A stretch of 64,000 nt of DNA from Pantoea deleyi (GCF_022647325.1 NZ_CP071407.1:386384-450383), one strand, 5' to 3'; counted from the stretch's first letter, positions 17,183 to 26,469 are shown. Numbers and translations: made by a program. The notes: a model not told the origin generated them from the sequence alone.

Positions 17183-17770
17183 CATGTCACCTGTTATCAT
17201 TAATTTCAGTTACGGCTGAACAGTCAGCACGGCCTCTGAGATGATCGTTCTGCTGCATCCCCGGTGTGAAGAACAGCAGCTGTAACGGCATCGTCAGAGA
17301 TGGCCCGCGTGGGTTACGCCCGGCGCGGCGCACATCCGGCTTCAGAGTAAGCATAGCCGGGGGTGCACGATTTACCTCTGTCCTGCCTGATGCGATCCTG
17401 CCGGGCCGGATTCCCCCGCGCGTCGTCAGCCATGCACTGCTTTTTGTCCCTGCCCGGCATTTTGAGCAGAGATTGACCTCATCCTGCTTTCGTTTATAGT
17501 ATTCAGCCTGTCCCGATTGGCCTGATGTGCCGATCGGACTTCGCCGCCAGCGCCCGTCACCGGAGCCTGGTTTACATCCATCCTGAAGGCACGCTGTTGC
17601 CGTAAAGGAGATTTCAGACATCATGCGTCTTACGCCACCCTGAGTCGTCCCCCCTCCCTGCTGCACTGAGACATCTCAGTCGCGCACTCAATAACATCCC
17701 GTCTGCGGATGTGCTTTTTCGTACCTGAATATTCTGCCCTCAAGGGCTGACCGTATCTAAAATCTGAGAA
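17183..17770. other. Intergenic region before the SulP gene
   Basis: About 590 bases with no convincing gene. A 159-codon minus-strand ORF here has basic, low-complexity composition and no motif, and is rejected. The region probably carries divergent promoters for the DUF2254 and SulP genes. Confidence 0.5.
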
Positions 17771-19255
17771 ATGACTATGCTGCTGTCCTCAACGCGTAAG
17801 GACTGGCTGGGTAACGTCCGTGGTGACGTCCTTGCCGGTATTGTGGTTGCGCTCGCGCTTATTCCTGAAGCGATCGCCTTTTCTATCATCGCTGGCGTCG
17901 ATCCGCAGGTCGGGCTCTATTCCGCCTTCTGCATCCCCCTCGTCATGGCCTTTCTGGGCGGTCGCCCGGCGATGATCTCCTCCTCCACCGGCGCGATGGC
18001 GCTGCTGATGGTCACGCTGGTGAAAGATCACGGGCTGCAGTATCTGCTGGCGGCCTCCGTGCTGACCGGCATCATCCAGCTGATGGCCGGATACCTGAAG
18101 CTTGGCAGTCTGATGCGCTATGTCTCCCGTTCGGTCGTGACCGGATTTGTTAATGCGCTGGCCATACTGATATTCATGGCGCAGCTGCCGGAGCTGACCC
18201 ACGTGACCTGGCACGTCTACGCGCTCACGGCTGCCGGTCTGGCGATTATTTATCTCTTCCCCCTCCTGAATAAAACCCTTCCCTCCCCGCTGGTCTGCAT
18301 CGTTGTGCTGACCGCGATTTCCATGTGGCTGCATCTGGATGTGCGCACGGTGGGTGACATGGGCAAACTGCCGGACAGCCTGCCGGTGTTCCTCCTTCCG
18401 GACATCCCGCTTAACCTTAATACCCTGCTGATTATCCTGCCCTACTCAGCGGGACTCGCCGTGGTCGGACTGCTGGAGTCCATGATGACGGCCACCATTG
18501 TGGATGACATGACCGACACGCCGAGCGACAAGAACCGCGAGTGCAAGGCGCAGGGCATCGCCAATATCTGCACATCGTTTATTGGCGGGATGGCGGGCTG
18601 CGCGATGATTGGTCAGTCGGTGATTAACGTCAGGTCGGGCGGTCGCGGACGGCTCTCTACGCTGACGGCGGGCGTGGTGCTGCTGTTGATGGTGGTGTTC
18701 CTGCGCGACTGGGTGTCGCAGATCCCTATGGCCGCGCTGGTGGCGGTGATGATTATGGTTTCCATCGGCACCTTCTCATGGCGTTCAATTGCGAACCTGC
18801 GCACGCATCCGCTTTCAACCAGCGTGGTGATGCTGGCGACCGTTGCCGTAGTGGTGGCAACTCACAACCTGGCGTTTGGCGTGCTGACCGGTGTACTGAT
18901 TGCGTCCCTGAACTTCGCCACGAAGGTAGCCCGCTTTATGGCAGTCACCTCTGAGCGGAAAGAGGAGACCCGGACCTATACGGTTACCGGGCAGGTCTTC
19001 TTTGCTTCGGCCGATCGCTTCACCCGCCACTTCGACTTTCGCGAGCCGCTGAAGCGCGTAATCATCGACGTGACGCACGCCCATTTCTGGGACATCACGT
19101 CGGTCAGCGCGCTGGATCGTATTGTGATTAAGTTCCGCCAGGAAGGCGCCGTGGTGGAAATCAGAGGGATGAATGACGCGACCCGGACGCTCGTCGATCG
19201 TTTCGGCGTGCATGAAAACCCCGAAGAAGCGGAAAAACTGCTGAGCGGTCATTAA
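17771..19255 (+). CDS. SulP-family anion permease with STAS domain
   Basis: A 494-residue inner-membrane transporter. Residues about 10-385 form the membrane domain, with the family start [37 protein letters not shown] and the inverted-repeat partner containing [26 protein letters not shown]. Residues about 400-490 form a STAS domain ([34 protein letters not shown]). SulP carriers take up sulfate, bicarbonate, dicarboxylates or molybdate; which one is not clear here. A second ATG two codons in is possible. It is monocistronic, with a terminator about 170 bp downstream. Confidence 0.88.
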   Translation: MTMLLSSTRKDWLGNVRGDVLAGIVVALALIPEAIAFSIIAGVDPQVGLYSAFCIPLVMAFLGGRPAMISSSTGAMALLMVTLVKDHGLQYLLAASVLTGIIQLMAGYLKLGSLMRYVSRSVVTGFVNALAILIFMAQLPELTHVTWHVYALTAAGLAIIYLFPLLNKTLPSPLVCIVVLTAISMWLHLDVRTVGDMGKLPDSLPVFLLPDIPLNLNTLLIILPYSAGLAVVGLLESMMTATIVDDMTDTPSDKNRECKAQGIANICTSFIGGMAGCAMIGQSVINVRSGGRGRLSTLTAGVVLLLMVVFLRDWVSQIPMAALVAVMIMVSIGTFSWRSIANLRTHPLSTSVVMLATVAVVVATHNLAFGVLTGVLIASLNFATKVARFMAVTSERKEETRTYTVTGQVFFASADRFTRHFDFREPLKRVIIDVTHAHFWDITSVSALDRIVIKFRQEGAVVEIRGMNDATRTLVDRFGVHENPEEAEKLLSGH

Positions 19256-19625
19256 TTCTCAGGAGTGGCATCCTGACTACCGGGTGACCGGATCATCCTC
19301 AGCCCGCCGGGTCCGTGCGTCTGCGGCCCGGACGGCCGGGAACAGGGCCATTGGGGCCATGGATGAGCGATCACGCTTTCCGGTGGTGACGTTCAGAAGC
19401 AGCTGAGGCTGCGTTAACTTTCGGGGCCTGCGGCGCAGGCCCTTTTTTATGGCGCGGCGTGATAAGCAGGCCTCTGCTGGAACCGATATCACTGACTCCG
19501 CGCTAAAGAGAGGCGGAGATTCCGTCTGCCCGGCCCTGCCACGCAGATTGTCCGGCATGACACCGACGCCCGGGCCTGAGCAATCGCTCGCGTTAGCTTA
19601 CGCGAACCGGCTCAGCGTCGGGCCG
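19256..19625. other. Intergenic region after SulP
   Basis: About 370 bases between SulP and the minus-strand response regulator; it contains the terminator at 19424-19448 and no recognisable gene. Confidence 0.5.
19424..19448 (+). terminator. Rho-independent terminator
   Basis: GGGCCTGC-GGC-GCAGGCCC followed by TTTTTT: 8-bp GC-rich stem and six T. It points rightward, so it ends SulP transcription or that of an unrecognised small transcript within 19256-19423. Confidence 0.8.
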
Positions 19626-20297
19626 CTATAGCTGCTGCCGGAAGACATACCCAAGCCCGCGGATACTCTGGATCTGAAACCCGGAATCCCGGCACAGTTT
19701 TTTCTTCAGCCGACAGATCAGAACGTTAACCACATCCTGGTTGCGCAGATCCGCATCGGCGTAAAGCTGGCCCATCAGCTCATCCCGCGTCACGACTTTT
19801 CCATTGCGTTTCATCAGGAACTCGGCGACCAGATATTCGAAGTTGGTCAGTTCGATCTGCGTACCATTTTTTAATACCTGCTTACCCGTCAGGTCCAGCT
19901 CATAGGGCGGCAGCGTTATCCGGCTTGAGGCAATTCCCCGGCTGCGGCGGTCGATGGCGCTGATACGCGCGACAAACTCTTCAGGCTCGATCTCATCGGA
20001 CACAATGTCATCCGCGCCGGCTTCATAAGCAGCAATCCGCAGAACCTGCGTACTTTCGGTCGCGGTGACGATTACCGGCGTTGTAAATCCCCGCTTGCGG
20101 TAACGTCTGATCAGCGCACAGTGCTGCTCGCAAAGCTGATGAGTGCTGATGATAAACACGTCAGGAGAGAATTTTTTAAGCGAACGCAGTGCGTTATCCG
20201 TGTCTGAAAACGTATCGGTCACAAATCCCAGCCGTGAGATCAACGCCGGGGCAAAGCGGGATGAAGCCTGATTTTTATCAAAGATCAGAATGCGCAT
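19626..20297 (-). CDS. OmpR/PhoB-type response regulator with a degenerate receiver
   Basis: A 223-residue regulator. The C-terminal winged helix (residues about 125-223: ELTNFEYLVAEFLMKRNGKVVTRDELM, then RNQDVVNVLICRLKKKL and the wing IRGLGYVF) is intact. The receiver domain (1-115) is atypical: the phospho-acceptor aspartate position reads PDVFIIS with serine at 51, only one of the metal-binding acidic pair remains (IFDKN), and the conserved lysine near 100 is replaced by acidic residues (VSDEIEP). It is therefore probably not controlled by phosphorylation. No histidine kinase is adjacent. There is no strong ribosome site before the ATG. Confidence 0.86.
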   Translation of the reverse strand: MRILIFDKNQASSRFAPALISRLGFVTDTFSDTDNALRSLKKFSPDVFIISTHQLCEQHCALIRRYRKRGFTTPVIVTATESTQVLRIAAYEAGADDIVSDEIEPEEFVARISAIDRRSRGIASSRITLPPYELDLTGKQVLKNGTQIELTNFEYLVAEFLMKRNGKVVTRDELMGQLYADADLRNQDVVNVLICRLKKKLCRDSGFQIQSIRGLGYVFRQQL

Positions 20298-20936
20298 TAA
20301 CCAGTTCGCCCATGTCTTTAAGGTTAAGAATAATTTAACTTAAACTATCTAAAAAGCACAAAATGTCAACTCGCAGATCCCGGGGTTTTCCCGCCAGCGG
20401 GAGGAATGTCTCAAACCTTTTTTGTGGTATGAAGCCAAAAAACCCTTTCTGCCTGTCGGAAAGCGAGCTTAACAGCCGTTCTTTCTGTCCATTCAACACC
20501 TGATTCAGCGCTTGAAATTGGTAAGACGGGTTAATATAAATGGTCCCGTGCGGATAACCTGACTGGCTCCTGAAAGCCACTATGCAGGGACATGTTTACT
20601 GAAAGACGACAGTCCCTGCGCCGTCCGGGACCGAATCAGCCATCGATTTAATTTCCGGCAGGTGAACCTCGCGCTGCATTCAGGGAGCAGAAATATCCGA
20701 CGCTGAACGCCGGTTATAAAACACCCACCCTGTTCAGAAAAAGAGCGACCTTCATTCTTACCGCCGAAGATTAAAAAAACCTTAACGCGGATGAGCGTGC
20801 CGCAGAGACCCGGTCAGTGAATGAAACGTGGGTGGTGCGGCAGGCGGGATAGGCTGGCGAGGACAGAGCAGAGGCAGGTCGGACTGATGGCAGGGAGGCC
20901 GCATCAGGAGAGGCCTCGCTTCTGATTCAATCAGTA
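20298..20936. other. Intergenic region between the response regulator and DUF1289 genes
   Basis: About 640 bases, AT-rich near 20330 where the response-regulator promoter should lie. An 81-codon GTG-started minus-strand ORF (20335-20580) is open but matches nothing I recognise and is not called. Confidence 0.45.
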
Positions 20937-21116
20937 TCAGGATTTTGTGCGCAGTATGTTCATCCGGCCTGCAAGCGCGCGCTCAATTGCCTTCTGATGA
21001 AAGGGTGACAACCTGCGCCAGTCCTGTGCTTCTTTGCGCGTTCGTCCACATCCTTCGCACCATCCATTTTTACCCGTAAAAACGCACTGGTCGATGCAGG
21101 GAGATTTCACTGCCAT
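20937..21116 (-). CDS. Small DUF1289 protein
   Basis: A 59-residue protein with four conserved cysteines in the DUF1289 pattern: SPCIDQC near the N-terminus (Cys7, Cys11) and WCEGCGRTRKEAQDW (Cys20, Cys23), followed by the expected basic helix. The spacing suggests a small metal site, probably zinc or iron-sulfur; that is inference. GAGGTG stands six bases or so before the ATG. It begins 11 bp after the rcnA stop codon on the same strand, so it is co-transcribed with the nickel/cobalt exporter. The function of the family is unknown. Confidence 0.82.
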   Translation of the reverse strand: MAVKSPCIDQCVFTGKNGWCEGCGRTRKEAQDWRRLSPFHQKAIERALAGRMNILRTKS

Positions 21117-21127
21117 TTCACACCTCT

Positions 21128-22231
21128 TTATTTATTCAAACCGTTGAGCCCATGGCAGGCCATATATATGCCGACCACCGCAATCAGGGCACTGGAAAAA
21201 TAAGGTGCCCGGCGTGCAATACCGGCAAAGCCTTTCCAGCGCCTGCTGGCGTGGTGAACGCTCAGCGCGGCGCCAGCGCCCACGGTGACAAGCGTCAGCG
21301 CTAATCCGATGCTGAAGCAGACCACCAGAGCGGCGCCAAGCGTAAATTGTTCAACCTGGAGGCACAGGAGCAGAACGGTGATAGCCGCCGGGCAGGGGAT
21401 CAGTCCGCCCGTCAGCCCAAAAAGAAGGATCTGCGCATTACTGACTTCACGCCCGTCGAACCGACGGCGAATATCGTTGGCGTGAGCCCGTTCGTGAGCA
21501 TCCTGATATGCAGCAGTTCCAACCTCAAGCCCTTCCAGCTCTGCGTGATCGTGTTCATGAAAAGCTACATCGTAGCCGTGAACATGGCTGCGATGTGCCA
21601 GCTCAAGGCGCGCACTAAACGTATGTGGCTCAGGAATAACCTCTTCAGAAATAAGCGATCCATTCTGCGGGGTAAAGCAGAATACCTGGCCTGAACCATC
21701 CTGGCGGCGGGTCGTCACGACGACATCATCTTCAGTCCATTGGTGGCCCGACAGGGTGGTAAGGACCCATCGGGCTGGGCCAACAGACTCATCAATAGCG
21801 AGTCTGACTTTGCCGTGACCGGTATCAATGACGTGGCTTTCATCGTGTTCATGATGTTCTCTGCCCTGCCCTTTCTTCCACTCCCGCGCATCAGATGCGG
21901 TGCGCCAGAACATCCAGACGGCGGTAAGCAGAATAATGATCCCGGAGATTAGCTGAAGCCAGGGTTCAGCAGCCTCAGCGGTAAACTGTTGGCTGATGTA
22001 CATGCCTCCCATCGCAATAAGCCAGACCACGGCGGTATGCGACAGCGTCGCCGCCAGACCCAGCATGACCGCCTGTTTCACTGTCCCCCTGATCGCAACA
22101 ATGAAAGCCGCCATCATCGTTTTTGAATGGCCAGGTTCCAGGCCATGAAGTGCGCCCAGCAGTATTGCGCTGGGTATAAACAACAGCGCACTGGACGTGC
22201 CCTGGCTGAGTAATACGGAAAAAGCATTCAT
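21128..22231 (-). CDS. rcnA: RcnA-type nickel/cobalt efflux protein
   Basis: A 367-residue inner-membrane exporter of Ni(II)/Co(II). Six hydrophobic segments are seen, with the family signature GALHGLEPGHSKTMMAAFIVA in the first and LTGGLIPCPAAITVLLLCL in the fourth. The cytoplasmic loop between them is histidine-rich (REHHEHDESH, HRSHVHGYDVAFHEHDHAE) and is about 90 residues longer than in E. coli RcnA. The ATG at 22231 is preferred to an upstream TTG at 22267. It is divergent from rcnR and shares its operator. Confidence 0.92.
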   Translation of the reverse strand: MNAFSVLLSQGTSSALLFIPSAILLGALHGLEPGHSKTMMAAFIVAIRGTVKQAVMLGLAATLSHTAVVWLIAMGGMYISQQFTAEAAEPWLQLISGIIILLTAVWMFWRTASDAREWKKGQGREHHEHDESHVIDTGHGKVRLAIDESVGPARWVLTTLSGHQWTEDDVVVTTRRQDGSGQVFCFTPQNGSLISEEVIPEPHTFSARLELAHRSHVHGYDVAFHEHDHAELEGLEVGTAAYQDAHERAHANDIRRRFDGREVSNAQILLFGLTGGLIPCPAAITVLLLCLQVEQFTLGAALVVCFSIGLALTLVTVGAGAALSVHHASRRWKGFAGIARRAPYFSSALIAVVGIYMACHGLNGLNK

Positions 22232-22288
22232 GTCGTGATCCGGTCGTGATAAGTTGCAGACGGCCAAAAGGACCGTAAACTAAACCAA

Positions 22289-22307
22289 TATACTATACCC
22301 CAGTATA
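22289..22307. promoter_or_regulatory. RcnR-type operator
   Basis: TATACT-ATACCCC-AGTATA: a TACT...AGTA inverted repeat around a C/G tract, in the gap between rcnA and rcnR. It corresponds to the known RcnR recognition pattern (TACT, G-tract, AGTA) read on the other strand. It lies 58 bases before the rcnA start and 25 before the rcnR start. Confidence 0.8.
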
Positions 22308-22332
22308 CATCCTAATCGACAGGAGATCGGCA

Positions 22333-22608
22333 ATGGGACATACATTAAATAATCAGAAGAGCCTGCTTACCCGTGTGCGCCGTATCAAAGGTCAGGCTGC
22401 CTCGCTCGAAACGGCGCTGGAGTCCGGTCAGGAATGTCTGAAGATCCTTCAGCAGGTAGCCGCAGTGCGAGGTGCCGTTAACGGGCTGATGAGTGAGTTA
22501 CTGGAAGGCCATATCCGGGAACATTTGATGGATGAAAAAGCCTCTGAACAGGAAAGAAAGGAAGATCTTGATGAGATTGTGGCGGTAATCCGTTCCTACA
22601 TGAAGTAA
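22333..22608 (+). CDS. rcnR: RcnR, Ni/Co-responsive repressor (CsoR/RcnR family)
   Basis: A 91-residue all-helical repressor. The four nickel/cobalt ligands known in E. coli RcnR are all present at the same positions: His3, Cys35, His60 and His64 (MGHT, GQECLKILQQ, LLEGHIREH). This distinguishes it from the formaldehyde sensor FrmR, although RVRRIKGQ is FrmR-like. Metal binding would release it from the operator at 22289-22307 and derepress rcnA. The ribosome site is AGGAG before the ATG. Confidence 0.93.
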   Translation: MGHTLNNQKSLLTRVRRIKGQAASLETALESGQECLKILQQVAAVRGAVNGLMSELLEGHIREHLMDEKASEQERKEDLDEIVAVIRSYMK

Positions 22609-22691
22609 CGTCTCTGCTGCTGGCAGAAAGCGCTGAATCTCCCTCATCCCCTCAGATTATGTTTATGAAATGAGGCTTCTGGCAGATCAGC

Positions 22692-22714
22692 AAAAACCCG
22701 GCTGGAGAGCCGGG
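22692..22714 (-). terminator. Rho-independent terminator (leftward)
   Basis: CCCGGCT-GGAG-AGCCGGG preceded on the plus strand by AAAAA, giving stem then TTTTT on the minus strand. It can stop transcripts coming left from the NmrA operon. Confidence 0.65.
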
Positions 22715-22788
22715 CTGAATGCTGACGTATCAGAAATCAAAGAAAACCATGATGAACTTCGTGCAAACACCGATGAGTGTTTCAGCAT

Positions 22789-22850
22789 GTCCGCTTTTTG
22801 CTCATCGTGGTGATAATGCTGTCACTGTCGACTCTGTGCCAGAAGCGGAC
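22789..22850. repeat. Intergenic repeat, copy A
   Basis: Starts GTCCGCTTTTTGCTCAT and ends CTCTGTGCCAGAAGCGGAC; the ends are inverted (GTCCGCTT / AAGCGGAC). The same two ends recur at 27181-27245. It is probably a small enterobacterial intergenic repeat. Confidence 0.6.
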
Positions 22851-22987
22851 CTGAATTTTATCAAAAATATATGCATTTCAGGCGGACGACCGAAAAATAA
22901 ACGTTTGGGAAATTCAGGGTCATACCGTACGTGCAAAGATCGGCGTATAACTCAAAGACTGATCTGCATGACAGTAGAATGTACTGT

Positions 22988-23014
22988 AAGCCTGCAGCTT
23001 CCGTCTGCAGGCTT
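22988..23014 (-). terminator. Hairpin at the end of the NmrA gene
   Basis: Ten-bp arms AAGCCTGCAG / CTGCAGGCTT with a 7-nt loop, 13 bases after the stop of the minus-strand NmrA gene. The A/T flanks are short, so it may be a weak bidirectional terminator. Confidence 0.65.
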
Positions 23015-23027
23015 ATTACGTGATGAA

Positions 23028-23894
23028 TCAACTATGGAATAATTCAGCATGATCCTGCACAAAGTCTTTCAGCGTTCGCGGCTCATTGCCGGTGACGTTT
23101 TTGTAGTCGTCAGTGACCACATCACCCCAGTTACGACTGTATTCTACAAGGTAGTCATGAAGAACGTTAAGCGTGTACTGGTCTGCTCCTTTACTTCTGA
23201 GATCTGACAGTGCCAGTCCTGTCATCACCGGCTGATAGCGGATTTCTCTTCCCAGGACAGTACTGAGGTCGGCCGCCACATCGTGCATACTGATCGATTC
23301 GGGTCCGGTAAGGGTATAGATTTTTCCTTCATGGCCTGTTGTCGTCAGAATACATGTGATGAAGTGACCGATATCCCGGGAATCAATAATGCCCATCCGG
23401 CCCTCGCCCAATGCAAAATAAAGTTTGTCTTTTGCATTTACTCCGTCCGCGGCCATCATCAGATTCTGCATGAAAAAGTGTGGTCGTATAATGGTCCATG
23501 CCAGATTCGAAGCCATCAGTTCACTGTCAGACAGGGCATGATGCCGTCCATTTATGGTTGGGGCGTCATGATCCGCGCCAAATGCTGAAAGTCGCGCCAC
23601 GTATCTGACGCCCGCCTGTTTGGCTGCCCAGAGAGCATTTGAAAACTGAGCTGATGCGCGATCTGACGGCGGCGTCAGAATGAAAGCCTGTTCAATGCCG
23701 TTAAAAGCCGCCTGCAGGGTTTCAGGTTTTTCCAGATCGCCCACAATAATTTCCGCACCTGCCTGACGTATTTTTTCTGCCTTATCCGGGCTGCGTACAA
23801 GCGCGCGTACCGCGATCCCCTGAGACAATAGTTCATGCACTACCTGAGAGGAAATGGAACTGGTTGCACCAGTGATTAAGATCTTTGAAGTCAT
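23028..23894 (-). CDS. NmrA-like NAD(P)-binding reductase (atypical SDR)
   Basis: A 288-residue Rossmann protein of the NmrA/HSCARG/QorB group. The N-terminus ITGATSSISSQVVHELLSQG carries the dinucleotide loop with a changed GxxGxxG (TGATSSIS), and RSPDKAEKIRQAGAEIIVGDLEKPETL is the typical continuation. No YxxxK active site is evident, as expected for atypical SDRs. Members are quinone reductases, azoreductase-like enzymes or redox sensors. It is the last gene of the TetR-linked operon, two bases after the Old Yellow Enzyme gene. Confidence 0.85.
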   Translation of the reverse strand: MTSKILITGATSSISSQVVHELLSQGIAVRALVRSPDKAEKIRQAGAEIIVGDLEKPETLQAAFNGIEQAFILTPPSDRASAQFSNALWAAKQAGVRYVARLSAFGADHDAPTINGRHHALSDSELMASNLAWTIIRPHFFMQNLMMAADGVNAKDKLYFALGEGRMGIIDSRDIGHFITCILTTTGHEGKIYTLTGPESISMHDVAADLSTVLGREIRYQPVMTGLALSDLRSKGADQYTLNVLHDYLVEYSRNWGDVVTDDYKNVTGNEPRTLKDFVQDHAELFHS

Positions 23895-23896
23895 GA

Positions 23897-25060
23897 CTAT
23901 TCTCCCGCGTCGTCTTTAAGCTTTTTATCAGATTGCCCTGTGAGCCCCATCCAGTGCCATTCACCCTGACCACCCAGTGGCACACCTGACAGAACGGGAT
24001 AGTCGGTATATCCCTTTTCTTCACCCTGGTAGAAAGTCGTTTTATCCACATCGTTTAATGGTGCGTCTGATGCAAAGCGGGAAACCAGGTCCGGGTTTGC
24101 GATGAAAAGCGTTCCGAAAGAGACTGCATCAGCCTGCCCTGCTGCAATTGCCTGCGCGGCGCTGTCGCCGTTGTATCCGCCGTTAGCAATATACGGGCCA
24201 CCAAACTGCTCTTTCAGGGCACCAAAGTCGAAGCTGCAGGTTTCACTTCCCAGCTGCATGACATGAAGATATGCCAGGCCAAATCCGCGCAGCATTTCAG
24301 CTGCTGCTCTGAAGGTTTCGGCCGGATTACTGTCGCGCATAGAAAAACCGTCAAATACCGGTGAAATCCGTACGCCTGTACGACCTGCGCCGAATACCGG
24401 CACTACCGCCTCAACCACCTCTTTCAGGAAGCGTATGCGGTTTTCCGCACTCCCTCCCCACTCATCGGTTCGCTGATTACTTCCATCGCGCAGGAACTGA
24501 TCAATGATGTAACCATTGGCGGCATGGATTTCCACGCCGTCAAATCCTGCCTCCCGGGCATTTTCTGCAGCCTTACGAAAATCATCAATGGTGCTGAGAA
24601 TGCCTTCCTCCGTCAGCGCCTGCGGCGTGACCAGCGGCTTGAGGCCTTCAGAAGTAAAAATTTCTCCCTCCGCTGCAATGGCAGATGGTGCCACCGGCAG
24701 TCCTCCGTGTGGCTGAACGTCCGGATGAGAAAGTCGCCCGACGTGCCATAACTGCAGAAAGATTTTTCCGTCACGGCTATGCACCGCATCGGTTACGGTT
24801 TTCCAGCCATTAATCTGCTGCGAACTGAAGATACCTGGCGTGCGAGGATAGCCTTTACCCTGTGGAGAAATCTGTGAGGCTTCAGTGATGATCAAACCAG
24901 CGCCGGCACGCTGCCAGTAATACTCAGCTATCATCGGCGTGGGCACATCACCTTCACCCGCACGACTGCGGGTGAGGGGTGCCATAATAACTCTGTTTTT
25001 CAGTCTGAGTTCGCCCAGAGTGACCGGAGGGATTAGATGTCTGAGAACGGGGGTGCACAT
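23897..25060 (-). CDS. Old Yellow Enzyme-family alkene reductase
   Basis: A 387-residue FMN-dependent TIM-barrel reductase. Characteristic stretches are LKNRVIMAPLTRSRAGEGDVPT (flavin site), LQLWHVGRLSH and the substrate pair HAANGYIIDQFLRDGSN (His and Asn bind the carbonyl), then NGGYNGDSAA. It reduces activated C=C bonds and often nitro compounds such as N-ethylmaleimide, as NemA does. It lies between an SDR and an NmrA reductase in one operon preceded by TetR-type operators, as in nemRA systems. Electrophile detoxification is the likely job. Confidence 0.92.
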   Translation of the reverse strand: MCTPVLRHLIPPVTLGELRLKNRVIMAPLTRSRAGEGDVPTPMIAEYYWQRAGAGLIITEASQISPQGKGYPRTPGIFSSQQINGWKTVTDAVHSRDGKIFLQLWHVGRLSHPDVQPHGGLPVAPSAIAAEGEIFTSEGLKPLVTPQALTEEGILSTIDDFRKAAENAREAGFDGVEIHAANGYIIDQFLRDGSNQRTDEWGGSAENRIRFLKEVVEAVVPVFGAGRTGVRISPVFDGFSMRDSNPAETFRAAAEMLRGFGLAYLHVMQLGSETCSFDFGALKEQFGGPYIANGGYNGDSAAQAIAAGQADAVSFGTLFIANPDLVSRFASDAPLNDVDKTTFYQGEEKGYTDYPVLSGVPLGGQGEWHWMGLTGQSDKKLKDDAGE

Positions 25061-25062
25061 AA

Positions 25063-25761
25063 TTATTTCTCCTGTGTTTTATGGAAATCGGGAAAACGAT
25101 GAATGATCTGATCGTCATCGCCATGGAGGATGCCAGCAATGAAATCACCCACTTCTTCTGCAGTGGGCCACTCCGGTCTGCCACGTCCCTGACGTGCCCG
25201 GGTGTTTACCGGCGGGAGGATAAGTTCGCGGACATGGAAACGAGCTTCATTTTCTTTCGCCAGCGTCAGCGATAATGATTTCTGAGCTGCAGCCATTGCA
25301 GCAACCGGACCCGCGCCGGGCCATGCCATTTCTGCGCTTATGCCGTTTACGTGAATATAAGTGCCGTTCTGACGCAAAAGGGGGGATAGGTGCTTCATAG
25401 CAAGAAAGTGGGTAGTCAGATTATCCCGTACGACTTTTTCCCAGGAATCGAATGAAGTCTCAGTAATGTTACCCCCCTGCGACCATCCACCTATAGAGGC
25501 GACAATAACATCAGGCGTCATTTTTTTGCTGACGGCTGTGGCCAGCTTTTGCGCCTCATCAGGTGTGGAAAGTGAACCCGTCACACCCTCCAGGCTTCCG
25601 GTGTTTATGTCTGCAACGTATTCCCTGAGTGCGTCCAGTTTTTCCAGCTGACGGGTGGGAACCAGAAGGCGGCCACCCTGTCGCATCAGGCTGCGGACAA
25701 TTCCTTCGCCAAGGCCGCCGGTTCCGCCGGTGACAAGAATGTTTGTTTCTCTGATGTTCAT
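25063..25761 (-). CDS. SDR-family oxidoreductase
   Basis: A 232-residue short-chain dehydrogenase. It has the cofactor loop TGGTGGLGEGIVRSL, an ASIGGWSQGG segment in place of NNAG, and a conserved serine region VNGISAEMAW. The usual YxxxK motif is replaced by a lysine-containing helix (VAAMAAAQKSLSLTLAKENE), so it is a divergent member. It is the first gene of the TetR-controlled operon; the stop of this gene and the start of the next are two bases apart. Substrate unknown. Confidence 0.83.
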   Translation of the reverse strand: MNIRETNILVTGGTGGLGEGIVRSLMRQGGRLLVPTRQLEKLDALREYVADINTGSLEGVTGSLSTPDEAQKLATAVSKKMTPDVIVASIGGWSQGGNITETSFDSWEKVVRDNLTTHFLAMKHLSPLLRQNGTYIHVNGISAEMAWPGAGPVAAMAAAQKSLSLTLAKENEARFHVRELILPPVNTRARQGRGRPEWPTAEEVGDFIAGILHGDDDQIIHRFPDFHKTQEK

Positions 25762-25844
25762 CTCGGTTTCCTCTCATTTGATCGGACTGATGTCAGGTTT
25801 CCCCAACCGGTAATGAAACAGCCGGGATAATTCCGGACCGTTAA

Positions 25845-25858
25845 GGACCGATCGGTCC
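25845..25858. promoter_or_regulatory. TetR-type operator upstream of the SDR-OYE-NmrA operon
   Basis: GGACCGATCGGTCC, a 14-base perfect palindrome, with a further half-site GGACCG at 25835-25840. The same box with a different centre is found upstream of the tetR gene at 26507-26520. Confidence 0.75.
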
Positions 25859-25887
25859 AGAACTATTAAAAAAATTAGCTGCTATTT

Positions 25888-26469
25888 TCAGGATAGCAGT
25901 GACAGAATAACTTCGATCGTATCTTCTAATCTTCTGATGTCGGCCCGTGATCGCGACATCATCATAAATCCATGATGGGCTACGGTCATATGACGCGCCA
26001 GAGCACGAGCATTTTTTTCAGCCGGAACAGAGCCGTCCATAATGCCGCGCTCAATGGCCGCCGTCAGTGCATCTTCAATTCCCTGGAAGTCGCGCTCAAC
26101 CAGCCTGTGAACCTCGTCATCATGCGGGGCCAGCTCGACCGCCTCATTACAGCTCATACATCCAAAAGGCCTTTCCTGATTGCGGGCATGTTCCAGTATC
26201 ATCGAAAAAAAATGCTTGATGGAGGCCATTGCAGTTGGCTGGCTGGTGAGATAACCATTTAGCGTTCGCATACGCATCTGACGATATATTTCAAAAGCTG
26301 ACAAAAACAATTCGCGCTTACTACCAAAGGCTTCATAAAGGCTACTTTTGCTGAGTCTGGTCTCGCGCATGATATCGCTGAGCGATGTCGCCTCATAGCC
26401 GTGTTTCCAGAATATCTGCATCACCTGTAAAAGAACTTCATGCTCATTGAATGAACGGGGTCTGGCCAT
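25888..26469 (-). CDS. TetR-family repressor of the redox operon
   Basis: A 193-residue repressor. The helix-turn-helix is in residues about 26-50 (TSLSDIMRETRLSKSSLYEAFGSKRELF). The ligand domain has a CxxC pair at Cys104 and Cys107 (PFGCMSCNEAVEL), which could act as a redox or electrophile sensor; this is inference by analogy with cysteine-sensing NemR. The ATG follows AGGAG. It is upstream of and co-directional with the SDR-OYE-NmrA genes, and matching palindromes precede both it and the operon, implying autoregulation. Confidence 0.9.
   Translation of the reverse strand: MARPRSFNEHEVLLQVMQIFWKHGYEATSLSDIMRETRLSKSSLYEAFGSKRELFLSAFEIYRQMRMRTLNGYLTSQPTAMASIKHFFSMILEHARNQERPFGCMSCNEAVELAPHDDEVHRLVERDFQGIEDALTAAIERGIMDGSVPAEKNARALARHMTVAHHGFMMMSRSRADIRRLEDTIEVILSLLS

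Larger units (their letters stand above)
22609..23027. other. Intergenic region with two hairpins and a dispersed repeat
   Basis: About 420 bases between convergent rcnR and the NmrA gene. It holds hairpins at 22692-22714 and 22988-23014 and one copy of a repeat also present at 27181-27245. Confidence 0.6.

Noticed and set aside
17187..17666. 159-codon minus-strand ORF upstream of DUF2254
   Set aside because: Low-complexity, basic and glycine-rich composition, no motif, and a start overlapping likely promoter sequence; probably open by chance in GC-rich DNA.
20335..20580. 81-codon minus-strand ORF (GTG start)
   Set aside because: No ribosome site and no recognisable family; lies where the response-regulator promoter is expected.
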